A DNA stretch of 64,000 nt from NCBI RefSeq assembly GCF_037126465.1, contig NC_088204.1, forward strand, positions 62,987,307 through 63,051,306, written 5' to 3'. A model generated the notes under the pieces. The model did not search any database, was not told where the DNA came from, and saw nothing but the letters and a program-made list of their open reading frames with translations. The position numbers were made by a program, and so were the translations under genes. Positions 32,777 through 43,600 of this stretch are shown here, one piece after another. This DNA comes from Ornithodoros turicata. Taxonomy: Eukaryota > Arthropoda > Arachnida > Ixodida > Argasidae. Every line of letters begins with the position of its first letter. Within the stretch, counting starts at the first letter, position 1.

Positions 32777-33169
32777 TTATATGCAGCAAATTTCTCGTGC
32801 CATGAACAGTGTGCCAGCCGAACAGATAGTGAACATAAGGGCAGAGTAAAAGTGCCCAATAGAAATCAGGAAACCGAATCCCTCAATGTAGGCAAGAACA
32901 GGCATTGCCCAGTAAGATGCCAAGATAACGCGGACGCAGTCCCCTTCTACTGAATTGGGGTTGCCCGAGTGGTAGACCTTTAGAACTGCCCTTGGAATAT
33001 TCCACCAAAGGAGCCCACAGAACAAAGCCGTAAACAGCGCGAAGAGAAGCGCGAGGTATGGGCGCCCCGCAACTACGAAGATGAGCAGACCCATCACGCA
33101 TACAACAGCCAAAGCAGTTTTTGCCATCATTTTGCCACCTCGGAGCACTTGGTCAACCTGCAGTTTCAT
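32777..33169 (-). CDS. Four-pass membrane protein exon, family unknown
   Basis: This ATG frame of 130 codons is fully open. Hydrophobic stretches at residues of about 15-34, 37-56, 80-104 and 106-122 are separated by a short polar loop with SGNPNSVEGD. The ATG is preceded on the minus strand by CTGTCGTTTGTTTCAG/G, a good 3' splice site. The exon therefore probably begins one base before the ATG, with a 5' UTR exon upstream, and the frame closes with TAA. I recognise no family. It has no retroelement motif and its codon usage is even, so a host gene is more likely than chance. No clear poly(A) signal follows within 150 bp. Confidence 0.6.
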   Translation of the reverse strand: MKLQVDQVLRGGKMMAKTALAVVCVMGLLIFVVAGRPYLALLFALFTALFCGLLWWNIPRAVLKVYHSGNPNSVEGDCVRVILASYWAMPVLAYIEGFGFLISIGHFYSALMFTICSAGTLFMAREICCI

Positions 33170-33189
33170 CCTGAAACAAACGACAGAGC

Positions 33190-33520
33190 GTTATGAGAGA
33201 AGCGAAGGAGAGACGGTATACACGAAAGAAGGGTAGACGCGGGGATGAAACGGCAAACACGAAGGAGAGGTAAACGCGGAGAAGAAAAAGGAAGCACGAA
33301 GAAGGGGTAAACGCGACGAAGAGACGGTAAAAACGAAGGAGAGGTAAACGCGAAGAGGAGAAAATAGACGCGAAGGAGGTACGATTGAAGGAGAGACGCG
33401 AAGAGGAGGCGAAAAAGAGACGGAAGAAGAGGCGAGAAGAGAGACGGAAGAAGAGGCGAAAAGAGAGACGAGATTCGGGCAGACTGAGGATTCGGAAGAA
33501 GTGGTGGTATTGATACACCG
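33190..33520. repeat. Purine-rich minisatellite (GAAGA/GAGACG)n
   Basis: Irregular units such as GAAGAGGCGAAAAGAGAGACG are repeated. The overlapping minus-strand frames, rich in Ser, Leu, Phe and Arg, are translations of this simple sequence and are not genes. It sits just upstream of the membrane-protein exon, in its expected intron or promoter region. Confidence 0.85.
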
Positions 33521-33639
33521 ATTTTCATTCAAATAGTCCTTCTCATCGTCTTTGGTGAAACGCTAGTTCTTTTCATCACAGTGTGGCTGTCATTAGCGTG
33601 TTTTAGTACATCTGAAGGTGCTTTACCATTATGGTCTCG

Positions 33640-33750
33640 AAAATGTAAGTCAGTGGCGCTGTTTCTTCGAAAGGGAGTCACATCACATTGCCAGACTTGG
33701 ATTTATACTATCCTTTCCATGAAGTTCTTCTGATATACTAAAGCTCGCGA
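33640..33750. repeat. Dispersed repeat fragment, copy 2
   Basis: Matches 240-355 in order and spacing (CACATCACATTGCC, TTGGATTT, TTCTTCTGATATACTAAA). Nothing coding was seen. Confidence 0.5.
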
Positions 33751-33847
33751 GAAACAAAAGAGGAAGAAGTTATAGCAGGCTCCAACACATTGATCTTTAT
33801 ACATAGGGATCAGTGCTCCAACAGCTCCCCATAGAATCCATAGAGAT

Positions 33848-33945
33848 AATATAGTAGGATTAGTAATGAATTAGTAATTATAGTAGGATAGTAATGAATT
33901 AGTAATTATAGTAGGATAGTAATGAATTAGTAATTATAGTAGAGA
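33848..33945 (+). repeat. 33-bp tandem repeat, 3 units
   Basis: ATAGTAGGATAGTAATGAAT then TAGTAATT is repeated three times, followed by a TTC-rich stretch to about 34060. Confidence 0.9.
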
Positions 33946-34587
33946 TAGAATCCTAGCTTCTTCCTCCTTCTCCTTGTTCGTCTTCTCCGATTCTAGTTTC
34001 TTCCTTCTTTTTCTTCGATTCTACCTTCTTCCTTCCTCTTCTTATTCTTCTTCCCCAATTCTAGCCATAGTCGCTTCACGACGTTAACACGAAATTTAAA
34101 AAAATGGGTAGTGCTTGGATTAACGTGGCTGACCGCTGGATTAGATTGAGTGACCAATGAATTGAAATGAGCGGGAAAGTCTGTATGTTATAACGACCAT
34201 GTCATCCTATGACCTCGACAACTCATGTCATCCTCGACAACCCCTATGAGGACCGATCCACTAGGGGGACCACATATCGTTCCGCGCGCGAGGTCTGGAG
34301 CATGATTACAAAATGGGAATTTTAATTTTGAACGTGCAGAAGTGGGCGTACGAGTACCGTAGCAGACGACCGCAACAGCTATCAATCACAATGCAATCAC
34401 ACGACATAAATTTTGTGCAATTTATTTTTACTTGCTTGCTATTATCTTTGTATGCTTGTGTTTCTCCTATACACCATTGTATTTATGCATATTTATCAAT
34501 TGAATGTATTATCATATGTCACCTTGCCCTCCCCCAGGGCCTTTGGGGTATATCTAAATGCATATTTACAATTTAATCGTACACACT

Positions 34588-34640
34588 CAGCCGAGTACAG
34601 CTGTTTCGTCCTACTTGGGACTCATCAGCCCGGCGTAGGG
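34588..34640 (-). ncRNA. Hammerhead ribozyme motif (Penelope-like type), copy 1
   Basis: On the minus strand: GCCGGG, then CTGATGA, then GTCC-CAAGTA-GGAC, then GAAA, then CAGCTGTA, then CTCGGC. Helix I pairs GCCGGG with CTCGGC (6 bp, one G-U). Helix II is GUCC/GGAC. The core is invariant (CUGAUGA and GAAA). The short helix III is ACAG/CUGU with almost no loop. The expected cleavage is after GUA. A very short helix III is typical of hammerheads in Penelope-like elements, which are reported to act as dimers. Confidence 0.85.
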
Positions 34641-34820
34641 AAGTGACACGATCTTGAGTCGGCGCTAAGAGTGCGTCTCGGCGAGACGTCAATGTTCCAC
34701 GGTGACAGCGCCACCTGTGGAGGTTGCAGCGCAAGCCAGCAAGTACATATACAAAGGACAAATAGGTAACGCTCTATGGCTGCACGTTAAACATATGTTT
34801 ACAATTTGATCGTGCACTCC

Positions 34821-34875
34821 CAGCCGAGTACAGCTGTTTCGTCCTACTTCGGACTCATCAGCAGGCGTAGGGAAG
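34821..34875 (-). ncRNA. Hammerhead ribozyme motif, copy 2
   Basis: Same core on the minus strand (CTGATGA, GTCC-GAAGTA-GGAC, GAAA, CAGCTGTA, CTCGGC), 233 bp from copy 1. The 5' helix I strand is GCCTG, so helix I is weaker (an internal mismatch). About 90 bp around both cores is duplicated. This matches the tandem or pseudo-LTR arrangement of Penelope-like ends. Confidence 0.8.
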
Positions 34876-34888
34876 TGACACGATCTTT

Positions 34889-37404
34889 GTGGTGGTGGCG
34901 GTGGTGATAGTGACGTTTATTAAGAAAAAGAAATGTGGTCTGCCTGCTCAGAATAATGGCGGCAAGTTACATTTCCAAGGGAGGGGAGTAAGGGAGGAAA
35001 AGAATAAGCGAAATAGTTAAGAAAGAAAGGAAAGAGGAATAAGAGGGGTTAGGGAGTGGATGAAATTACAAAAAATGACGAAAGTCCGGTGTCTTCTAGG
35101 AAGCTGAGAAGTGCGTCTCGAATCTTCCTTAGGCTATATCTTGACCCTTGAGGGTGCGTGAGGTCATCAGAAGAGCGTAATGTCGTTCCTGTGCCCCGAA
35201 GACGTTGAAGCAGGGATTGCCTTTCGCTGTGATACCTCCCGCAACGAAGAAGATGGCATATATCGGATAGTTCTCTACAGCTGCTGCAGTATGGTGACTG
35301 TTCGTCCGAGTTTATATAGGAACGCCGGTGTGAAGGCACCTCCCGTTCTCAGGCGATGTATAAGCGTGGCAGTGTGTCTCGGAAGTCCTCTGTCGGACAG
35401 GCAGGTGCGTATTCTGCTGGAGCGTTTGCTGTTCGGAGATAAACCATGGTGATATGATCCCTTATTGGCCTTATATCCCGCGTATCGTCAGGGTCAATAG
35501 GGGCAGGTAGGTTTGCGTCAAGTTAGTGCGCTGCTGCTGCAAGGATGTCCGCTTGTTCATTGCCGTCTATGCCCACATGTGAGGGTATCCATTGGAGGTG
35601 GACATTATAGTTCATGTCCTCGAGCGTTCGAATTAGGTCTCTAACTTGCAGAGCCACGGTGTCTTCGTGCTTCGTATGCTGGATCCGGGCTGAGCGGGAA
35701 TCAGTGAGGATGACGGCTGGTTGAGGGGAAAGTGTTTGTAGGTTCCTCAGTGCGTGTTCTACGGCTATGAGCTCAGCAGTTGAGGAGGAGACCTTGGTGG
35801 TGCAGCGTCCACTCCAAGATAAGTTAAGGGCTGGGATGCAGAAGGCGGCAGTGCTTGATCTGGGCTTATGGAGGAGAGGGCTTATGTAAACATCTTCGGA
35901 CATCCCGCAGCTTACTTCACGGATAAGCCATGGTGGTATTGCCTCAGGGGTTTCAGGGAGTGGATCAGCTAACAGGGAGAAGGTGTGCACGAGGTTTGCG
36001 AAACGTGAGTGTTTGTGCGCCTTGACGCGTTCTAGAATGTCTGTTCCAACTGGTGTTCTCTGAAGTCGATCAAACTGGAGGAGGAGTTTTTCGGTTGCAT
36101 TTAGCTGGAAGGGGAGGGTTCTAGCTTCCAGATAAGTCTCAGAGTTATTTGCTGCTCGTGATAAGCCAAGAGCAGTTTTGAGGCCGCCTCTGTTTATGCG
36201 CTCAATCTCCTGCATACCTGTATCGCTGGGGAGTGCGTATGGCAGTACATATAATATTCTGGAGAGCGTAAGTGCTCTGTGTACGTGGAGGAGCGCATTT
36301 GGAGACGAACCCCAGTTCGTTCCACAGAGCCTTCTCTGGGAATTCTGGCACTGTGCGGGTGTTGTCATGAGGTCTGTTGCTTGCGGTTTCCATGAAAGCC
36401 GCTCGTCCATGATCAGGCCTAGGATTTTTTGTTGTTTCACCCTGCGTATTTTTATGCCGTTGATATTGAGGCTGGCTGGATCTTTTCTCCGTTTTTTGCT
36501 GACGATCATGTAGGACGATTTTTCGGCTGAGATGGAGAGGCCTACGGAGTCCAAGTATTCCTTCATGGCGTTTAAGGTCCTTTGTAGGTTGCCATTCATT
36601 TGTACTAGTCGGCTGCCAACAGTCCAGATTGTGAAGTCGTCTGCGTACATGGTCAGCTGCACAGCAGGGGAAAGGCTGGGGATTGCTTCAGGAGCCCAGA
36701 CATTACTACATTAAACATAAGCGGGCTCAGGACAGTTCCTTGTGGTAATCCAGTAGGGCAATGTTTCAGTTGACCCAAATGACTTCCGAGTGTTACTTGA
36801 GTGGTTCTGCCATTGAGAATGTCAGTGATAAAGCGGAGGGTTCTACTAGTGACATTGATTTTCTGAAGTTCAGCCGACACAACATCTGGCGAAACCATGT
36901 CGAAGGCGCTTCTTACATCAACAAAAGCAGCCAGAAACGCGAAACCTCTTTCTCTCTTTTTTTTTTCTTCTTTTTTTTTTTTTTTGCATCATCGGCGACA
37001 GAGCAGACCTCTAAGAGGTTGGCCTTGGTTGCGAGTTTACAGCGGAATCCGGTTATGTTACTGGGCAAAATGGAGTGAACTTCCAGGAACCACGGTGGTC
37101 TTGCTTGAACCATCCTTTCCATTAACTTGGCAACGCAGGAGGTGAGGGATATTGGTCGGTAGGATTCAGGTTGAAAGGGAGGTTTACCAGGCTTGAGGAC
37201 GGGAACCAGAATGGCATGCTTCCAAGCAAGGGGGACGGTCCCAGAGATCCAGATGCTGTTGTATAGATCAAGAAGTCGCGTTTGTGCTTGTTGCGAGAGG
37301 TTTTTAAGGGCTTGATATGTGATGTCATCGGGTTCTGGGCTGTTGCGTCGTGTACATTTCCGCATGGCTGCTAGTAGCTCGTGTCGCGTGAACGGAGTAT
37401 CCAT
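34889..37404 (-). pseudogene. LINE (I-supergroup-like): RT, RNase H and zinc knuckle, broken
   Basis: Read on the minus strand: RT N-terminal part (37404-37010) with PEPDDITYQALKNL, NSIWISGTVPLAWK and YRPISLTSCVAKLMERM. A 29-base homopolymer-rich tract (36957-36985) then shifts frame just before motif A (VDVRSAFDMVSPD). LPQGTVLSPLMFNVVM follows, and catalytic YADD begins at about 36650. RNase H has ILTDSRSA and LQWIPSHVGIDGNEQAD. After a stop at 35523, a C-terminal knuckle (YCSSCRELSDICHLLRC) reaches 35049. The 3' end has AATAAA and a CACCACC-type tail. The endonuclease is missing. The adjacent hammerhead copies belong to another element. Confidence 0.88.
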
Positions 37405-38249
37405 TACATGTTGGGAGCACGACCATCTCTATGATACACGACCATAACACTCGCCCGTTCGCCTATGGGACTTCCGTCCGCGCCTCGAGGAGCGGAAGTG
37501 CCGTATTTACGCGCGGAGCGCCCGCCAGGGGCACCACTTGCGGGGCCCAGAAGAGCGCCTGTAGCAGCTCAGCTGTGTGCAATATGAGTGGTCCCTGTGG
37601 TTAATTCTTCGTGCGTACATGTTTGTGTATTGTCGCAGGTTGTCTGTTGATGTAGAGCTAAGAGTTCTGAAACTAGATACTCAGAAATAGGCTGTGCTCT
37701 GAAGCGTAGGTGGCATGCAAAACTGTGAAACTCGCGCACTATGTGCCGTACATCGTACACATAAACTTGGCAGCAGCACCTTGTGTATTGGGCCAGTTAT
37801 CATGCGTTTATGATAGTCAGACGCAAGCACGTTCAGACTTTACGTTTCACGTGAGAGGCGTTCCGTGTTAGCATACAGGGCAGTTACAGAGAATGAGTGA
37901 ATGCGACCGTAAGAAGAAACTGTTTCTGGCAAAGAGATGACTGACACCTGTTACGACGTCCAACAGAATTTGTTGTATAAGCAAGCACTTCAGTTTTAAA
38001 TCAGCAGTTGCTTGTTTTGTTTTCCTACTTACTGGTCCCTTTTTATTTTACTTTTACACCTTTTTTTTCTTCTTTTGCGGTTTGCCATTACAATGCTCTG
38101 CTAACCTTTATTATGCTGTTCTGATAGAAGCCATTCTGAGAATTTTTTCTTGATGGTGGCTTTTTTGCGACGCTACCTTTTGATGCCTGTTTTGTGTTCG
38201 TTTTGCACTCCTGGGAGATGCAAGGCTGTGTAAACTCCGTGATCACTAA
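37405..38249. other. No gene recognised
   Basis: A GC-rich stretch at 37440-37560 contains CGCGGAGCGCCCGCC-like sequence without a frame. No domains or repeat boundaries were seen. Confidence 0.3.
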
Positions 38250-38340
38250 ACGTAGGTACCGTAGCCACGGTGCCACGTCTGAGAACTTTGCACTTTGCGC
38301 CGATGCTAAAGTCTTCGGCCTTGAAATGCCGAGAACACGC
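38250..38340 (-). pseudogene. THAP-domain C-terminal fragment
   Basis: A minus-strand frame reads ACSRHFKAEDFSIG, then KVLRRGTVATVP. This matches the second half of a THAP zinc-binding domain (the C-x2-H part, then the AVPTIF-like end). The first Cys pair is not in the same frame. Neighbouring frames show no DDE core. It is probably the remnant of a THAP transposase gene. Confidence 0.5.
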
Positions 38341-38409
38341 AGAGTTCGAGCTAGCATGCAGGCGAAAAACGGTTTTGGATGGAGAGTTTTTCGCTGTTGT
38401 TGCAGACAA

Positions 38410-39339
38410 TGGTCGCGGCTGATTACTTTGTTGTACGAAGCATCTTCATCAAATTTAATTTGCTCATCGGCACCAGTGAAGATGCTGTTCTCCTTTGTGA
38501 ATCTGATTGTACGGCCGAACACAAGAATCCTAAGTGATGCAGTCAAAAACTTCTAATATTAAAATTACTGTGATAATCTAACAAATAAATGCTATTTTTC
38601 CTTGCTGACTTGGTGTTATGTTCATCGTTATTTCTGTAATTCCAGATGACATCTTCATCACAGTATTTATGGTACTAGTTACGGCATTTAAATACTGTAT
38701 ATTTTATATTTAAATACTCCTATCGAGAAGTATGTATGAAGAGTATTTAAACACCCCTTTCAACAAAGTATTTTGTATTTATATTTAAATACTCAAAAAA
38801 TGCATTTATGTCCACCTCTGGTCGGAGGCCACGGTTCATTATTCGTTTTTTTTCTCGTTTTTTTTTTTTTTTTTTTTTTTCAGAGAGAGATGCGTAAAAG
38901 GTACTCAGCTATATCAGATAAAACTATTTATGGTACGCACTGCCATCCAAAAAGTGCACCCTATATGAAATGAAACAATCGCAATTCGCAATGAAGTTAC
39001 TGGTGTCAAGACGCCGCGATATATTTCGAGCCACTTCTCCCGAAAGACAGCATTTGAGCGCGGAACTCGTGGAATGAAATACTTGTGTTCGACACTGCTT
39101 TCTTCGGCTTGCAAAGCGGGACGGTGCAGTACACCATCACGTCTGCACAATGCACAAACCATGTACTGGAGACAAACACTGTCCACCGCGTGAAAAATAG
39201 CAAGAACCAAACGTGAATGACGGCAGCAACGGTATCCGCATAGCATGCGTCGTCTGCAAGAGGGTCCCGTATTCAGCGCCACAAACGCGCGGCGGCCGCT
39301 TGGCGAAACTACATCAGTGGCGCTGGGGCTAGGTGCGAA
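38410..39339. other. No gene recognised; T-run
   Basis: Direct and inverted TATTTAAATACT words lie at 38680-38800, and a T run at about 38857-38880. These are typical repeat-derived features without a defined boundary. Confidence 0.35.
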
Positions 39340-39760
39340 TGTGATGGTCGTGTATTATAGAGATGGTCGTGGTTGGGAGTCCTTTGACATTTCTACTGGC
39401 TCCTGTGGGTTGCCCTCCCGGGTGAAGGTTTCACTGAAGAGCTCAGCAGCATGACTTATGGTGATGCCAAGTTTTAGGGCGAATTTTCGGAAAGGATGAC
39501 TATCATGTTGGGTTCCCCACACTTTTGCCCTGGTGTTTGCCGGCTCAACGAAGAACAGAATGATTTCCATTGGTGCCTACGCAGGGCTACGGAGCAGCGA
39601 CGTAGGACTGCTGAAACTCTGCTGTTTTTCTCGTACTTGGTCAAAACAATGAGTTCTGCAGAAAATGCCCATGTCAGACATGAAAGGCGAAGTTGTCTCT
39701 TACGCTTTGCAACTTTGTGTGTAACTGTGGGCCGCTTCAATGTTGTTCCCACGACAGAAG
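39340..39760 (-). pseudogene. LINE endonuclease-RT linker fragment
   Basis: Two overlapping minus-strand frames join as ALRRHQWKSFCSSLSRQTPG then WGTQHDSHPFRKFALKLGI and AAELFSETFT. This is the pattern found between endonuclease and RT in I- and Jockey-type LINEs (a W..FC.SL....P then NPF..LAL....AELFAE.F pattern). One frameshift lies near 39530. Nothing else of the element remains here. Confidence 0.5.
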
Positions 39761-41642
39761 TAGTGTTGAGAAGCTCAGTGTGAACTGCGAAGCGTCTGTA
39801 TCTTTATTCTTGAATAGGATAGCAACGAGCGGTGTTGGCCCACTGGTGGGGATGTTGATTACAGCTTTCGGGGTCTGCAGTTCGATCCGCGGACTGCTTA
39901 GTTATTTTTATATTATTTTATTGAGTTATTTTCTAATTTTTATTTTTTGTAGAGAGAGTTATGAGAGTAACGGCATGGCGAGAGCGTCAGAATTTTGGAT
40001 GAATAATGTCGTACTGGCGCTATATCATACTGCCTGCGGTATGATTTAGTTGCGGTAATGCTCTGCGATCGCCTGGGCACTTAATATGTGAATAGCAAAT
40101 GACTTTTTATTGCACTCCGACTTAGTTCACCGTTACAGGAATCCACGTTTTACACAGTGCCGCGCGTGTTCGTTGTAATGAAGATGATTGTCAATCCTTT
40201 AACATGAATTTCGAACTTGTGGCTTAAACGTCCTCTGTTCCCCGTGAAGTCGCAACTCATCAAAGTTTCATTCGAGATCGATGTGACGACGGAACTCATT
40301 ATGCGGGTCAACTTTGACGCGCTCTAATGGTAAAGGGAATTAAGATGAACAAACTACCACACGTGTTTCTTGCAGTGTAAATACATGTCAATCATTTAGC
40401 ATATATTTCAGACATGCGGGTTAAACTTCCTTTATTCCCTAACTCATCAAAACGTTCGTTCTAAGCATTGTGCAAGGCTCTAAAATCCTTACTACGGGTT
40501 AATTCGTTCTAGGTACCAAAATAATGAATATGTTTAAAATGCCATGCGAGGTACAGGCTACGTGACGTAAGACCGACTAAATTTTATTAAATCAGCTATT
40601 GACTTTTTTTTTTTTTTTTTGCAAAAGTTGTTAAATATATCTATTCCGTACGAGATCTACTCAATGGTTGTGGTGTATTAGCAAATAGCGCAGCCATTAC
40701 TTAGTTTTCGTAATTAATCTTTGTAATTAGTGAGAATCCGTTGACTGCGTAATTGCAAAGATGGAGAGTACAGCCCTGGAGTGTCTACCCCACAAGAACC
40801 GAAACCACAGCGCATGTTTGTGCACCAGTAAAAAATGTGCGAAAATACAAAATAATTTAGCATTGTGCGGGTTTTGCGGTGAATTTCTCCTCTCCCCGTC
40901 TCGGTGTCACCCCTTTTCCACTGACATCAGGTTGTTCCTGAAATCATGGAACATCCCGCTTTCTCCCCAGAAGTAAACGTGAGGGGAATCAGTGATGCCG
41001 CTTCTCAGTCTACGTTATCATAAAAGTGCCGTCTTTGATTTTCATTCCGTCATTATCTTGTCTGATTTGCTCAACACTTCCCAAGGCAGTTCGCTATTTC
41101 ATGTGATAAATGTCACGCAATAAAACTACCAATGTTTACCTCGGAGATAACGAAAATAAAATCACCGATTCTGCTGCTCGATACGTGTGTACGTTCTACC
41201 GGATTTTAACAAAAGAAAACAACGATATCTCCCAGAACGCTAGGAAGCAGGGGTGCTTTGATGAACGGCGTGATGTCAGTGTTGTCAAAGGCTGACGGTG
41301 AGAGAGCGACAGGAAAAAGGCGGACGCCGAACACGCGCGACGCTCGACGATAGTGCATTTTCGCATATTTGTTAAGGGCACAGAAAAGTGCTATTCCGAT
41401 TCTTGCAGACTAGACTTCTTAGGATTATGCTCTACAAATCTGGAATTGCACGTTCAACTTGTTTTCAGGAATTGTGAAGATTCATTATAAACGTAATCAA
41501 CGGTTGGACTAATTAGTGATACACCACCACCATTGAGTAGGCCTCGTCTGGAATAAATATATTCAACGACTTTTTAGAAAGAAAAGCAAACCACGAATTT
41601 AATAAAATTCTGGTCAGTCTCAAATGACACCCCCAGTACGTG
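39761..41642. other. No gene recognised
   Basis: A T run lies at about 40600-40620. Frames at 40761 and 41110 have no domain and no supporting splice or poly(A) pattern. Confidence 0.35.
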
Positions 41643-42542
41643 CAGGGTGTCCCAGAAAACGTGTCATTGAATTATAATAAAAAAAACTACGCCACCTAGA
41701 ATCATGCGGTCAACAGCATTTGTTCTTATTAGGTTTTTGCCACCTCCTAATGTGAATGTCATGTACTCCAAGTTTAATTGTGTAAATATTTGCGAACTGA
41801 ACTCGGAAATTTGCCAAGTAAAGGTCACTTTTTTACCCCACCAATATGAAGAGCGTGCCGAATACACTCAAATTCATGATAATTCACAGTGATACTCACG
41901 AGCTATCCCATCGGAAAAAATAGCCGAATATCATGCTTTTCGGAGCACCGGACCATAGCCCGCGATGACTTTTTGTGCGCAATCGCTCGCAGTGCGACGA
42001 AAGGAGGTTCCGAAGCCAGCCCACAGAGTGATAGTAGAAAAAGTAACAGTTCCTAAAATTGGGACAGGGAAAGCATTATCCCAGCGAAAGTCGGACGTGA
42101 TAAGCCGTGCCAGTTTTATCTCTTTCTGCGATGTCGGGGAGGGCTGGGTTTCCAACCTCCTTTCGTCGGCCTGACAAAGATTGCGCTGAAAAATTCATCG
42201 TGCGCTATTCTGTGCGACCTCCGTAGAGCATGATGTTCGACTATTTTCTCCGATGGGATAGCTCCTGAATATCCCTGTCAATTATCATTAATTTGACTAA
42301 ATTAGACACGTTCTTCACATTGGTGGGGTAAAAAAGTGACCTTTACTAGACAAATTTCCGACTTAAGCTCGCAAAAATTTACATAATTAGTAAATTTACG
42401 TTACACGACATTCACACGAGGAGGTGGCAAAAACCCAATAAGCTCACACACACACACAGCCCTTTACTTTGTAAGGGGGTTTATGTAAGCTCACACATGC
42501 TATGTGTCAGCGATCAGTTCTGCAGTTAGGGTGGACACCCTG
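41643..42542. mobile_element. Long-TIR MITE (CAGGGTGTCCCAGAAAACG family), copy 2
   Basis: It closely follows 1299-2490 without the SINE, from CAGGGTGTCCCAGAAAACG through the CCACCTCCTAATGTGAA block. The right terminal arm from about 42437 is replaced by unrelated CA-rich sequence before an ACACCCTG end at 42542. The right flank is TA and the left is TG. Confidence 0.75.
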
Positions 42543-42639
42543 TATAGCTGCGGCTATGTGTCACTACATGAATGCTACCCATTGATCCCTAGTCCTTATA
42601 TACGCATGTGTATGGGGATGTCAAGTCCGATATGAGATG

Positions 42640-42955
42640 CGGCACAATACAAAAAGCAACACTGAAGCTTCCTTGGTTTAATATATACAGTCACACAGTG
42701 ATAGTCAAATAGTGATAAAACTGGTAGCTTTCCAGTTGTTTCTGTTTTGTTTTGTTTTTCAGCGTGTACCCTTCCCCCCCCCCCCACACACACACTTTTT
42801 GTCGTGTCTGCGTATTGTAAACTCTATACATATTTGTATACGCGAACTTAACACCTTGTACCTGATGAAGTGTGGTCCTCCACGCGAAAGCTTGTATATA
42901 TTAAGCTAAGGAAGCTTTAGTGTTGCGTTTTGTATATTGTGCTATTGTGCTAGTC
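42640..42955. mobile_element. Penelope-like-element-derived repeat, inverted ends
   Basis: ACAATACAAAAAGCAACACT then GAAGCTTCCTTGGTTTAATATATAC on the left returns inverted on the right (GTATATATTAAGC ... GAAGCTTTAGTGTTGCGTTTTGTAT). The right part holds the hammerhead core at 42857. Related material lies at 48880-49005 and 52085-52175. Confidence 0.65.
42857..42899 (+). ncRNA. Hammerhead-ribozyme-like motif
   Basis: TGTAC, then CTGATGA (42862-42868), one extra A, helix II GTGTGG-TCCT-CCACGC, GAAA (42886-42889), then GCTT and GTATA. Helix I pairs TGUAC with GUAUA (5 bp, one G-U). Helix III is only AG/CU, and the cleavage triplet would be CUU. The additional A between the core and helix II departs from consensus, so activity is uncertain. 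Confidence 0.6.
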
Positions 42956-43197
42956 ATTGGCTTATTATATATATATTATAGGCTTTTTTTCCTGTCTTAT
43001 GGTCATTGTATATATATATAGTAACAAAAGTTTTAAGTTACTATCGTTGCTGTTATTTCGCGACTCCAGAAAATCCAGAGCGTTCCTGTAGGGCACGACT
43101 TTTTTAGCAAGCAACAGGAAGGCTACGAAGCTGATACATAAAAGAAGCAGTAGAAAAGACGAAAAAAAATCAGTTTTTATGTTCATGCAAAGCCCTT

Positions 43198-43600
43198 AGT
43201 TCCGTATGAACCGTTATTTGAACCGGTTACCTGTATTTTTTAACGGTTTAGTTCCGGTTCAGCTCCAAGATGACGTCGATGTTTCGGTACGTTTCATTTC
43301 CAGTTCGGCCAACAATAACGAGGTATTCCTTTGGTAGCCATCACCATTTGAAAGTTGGCTTAACCTAACACTTCCGGGTACTGCGGTCAAGCCCACTTCG
43401 ACGAACGCTTATTGCTGCTTAATTGTACGTTTGTAAATTTTTGGGGAACTTTTACATTCATTTATTTGTGTTGCGGGAAAGGCAACTTGAACCAGACATC
43501 ATAGACTTTTTAGTGATAAATTAGGTTAGATTACCGAACCGGAGCAGAACCGTAAAAAATAATAGCGGTAACCGGTTCGCAACAAAACGGTTCGGACATA
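43198..43600. mobile_element. hAT-like MITE with AACCGGTT subterminal words
   Basis: The left end, TCCGTATGAACCG then GAACCGGTTACC, is mirrored by the right end, GGTAACCGGTTCG then CGGTTCGGA. Both arms are rich in AACCGGTT. No TSD or gene was found. Confidence 0.5.

Noticed and set aside
33166..33532. Three overlapping minus-strand frames of about 115-121 residues rich in Ser, Leu, Phe and Arg
   Set aside because: They are translations of a GAAGA/GAGACG minisatellite in all three frames, with no domain or start context.
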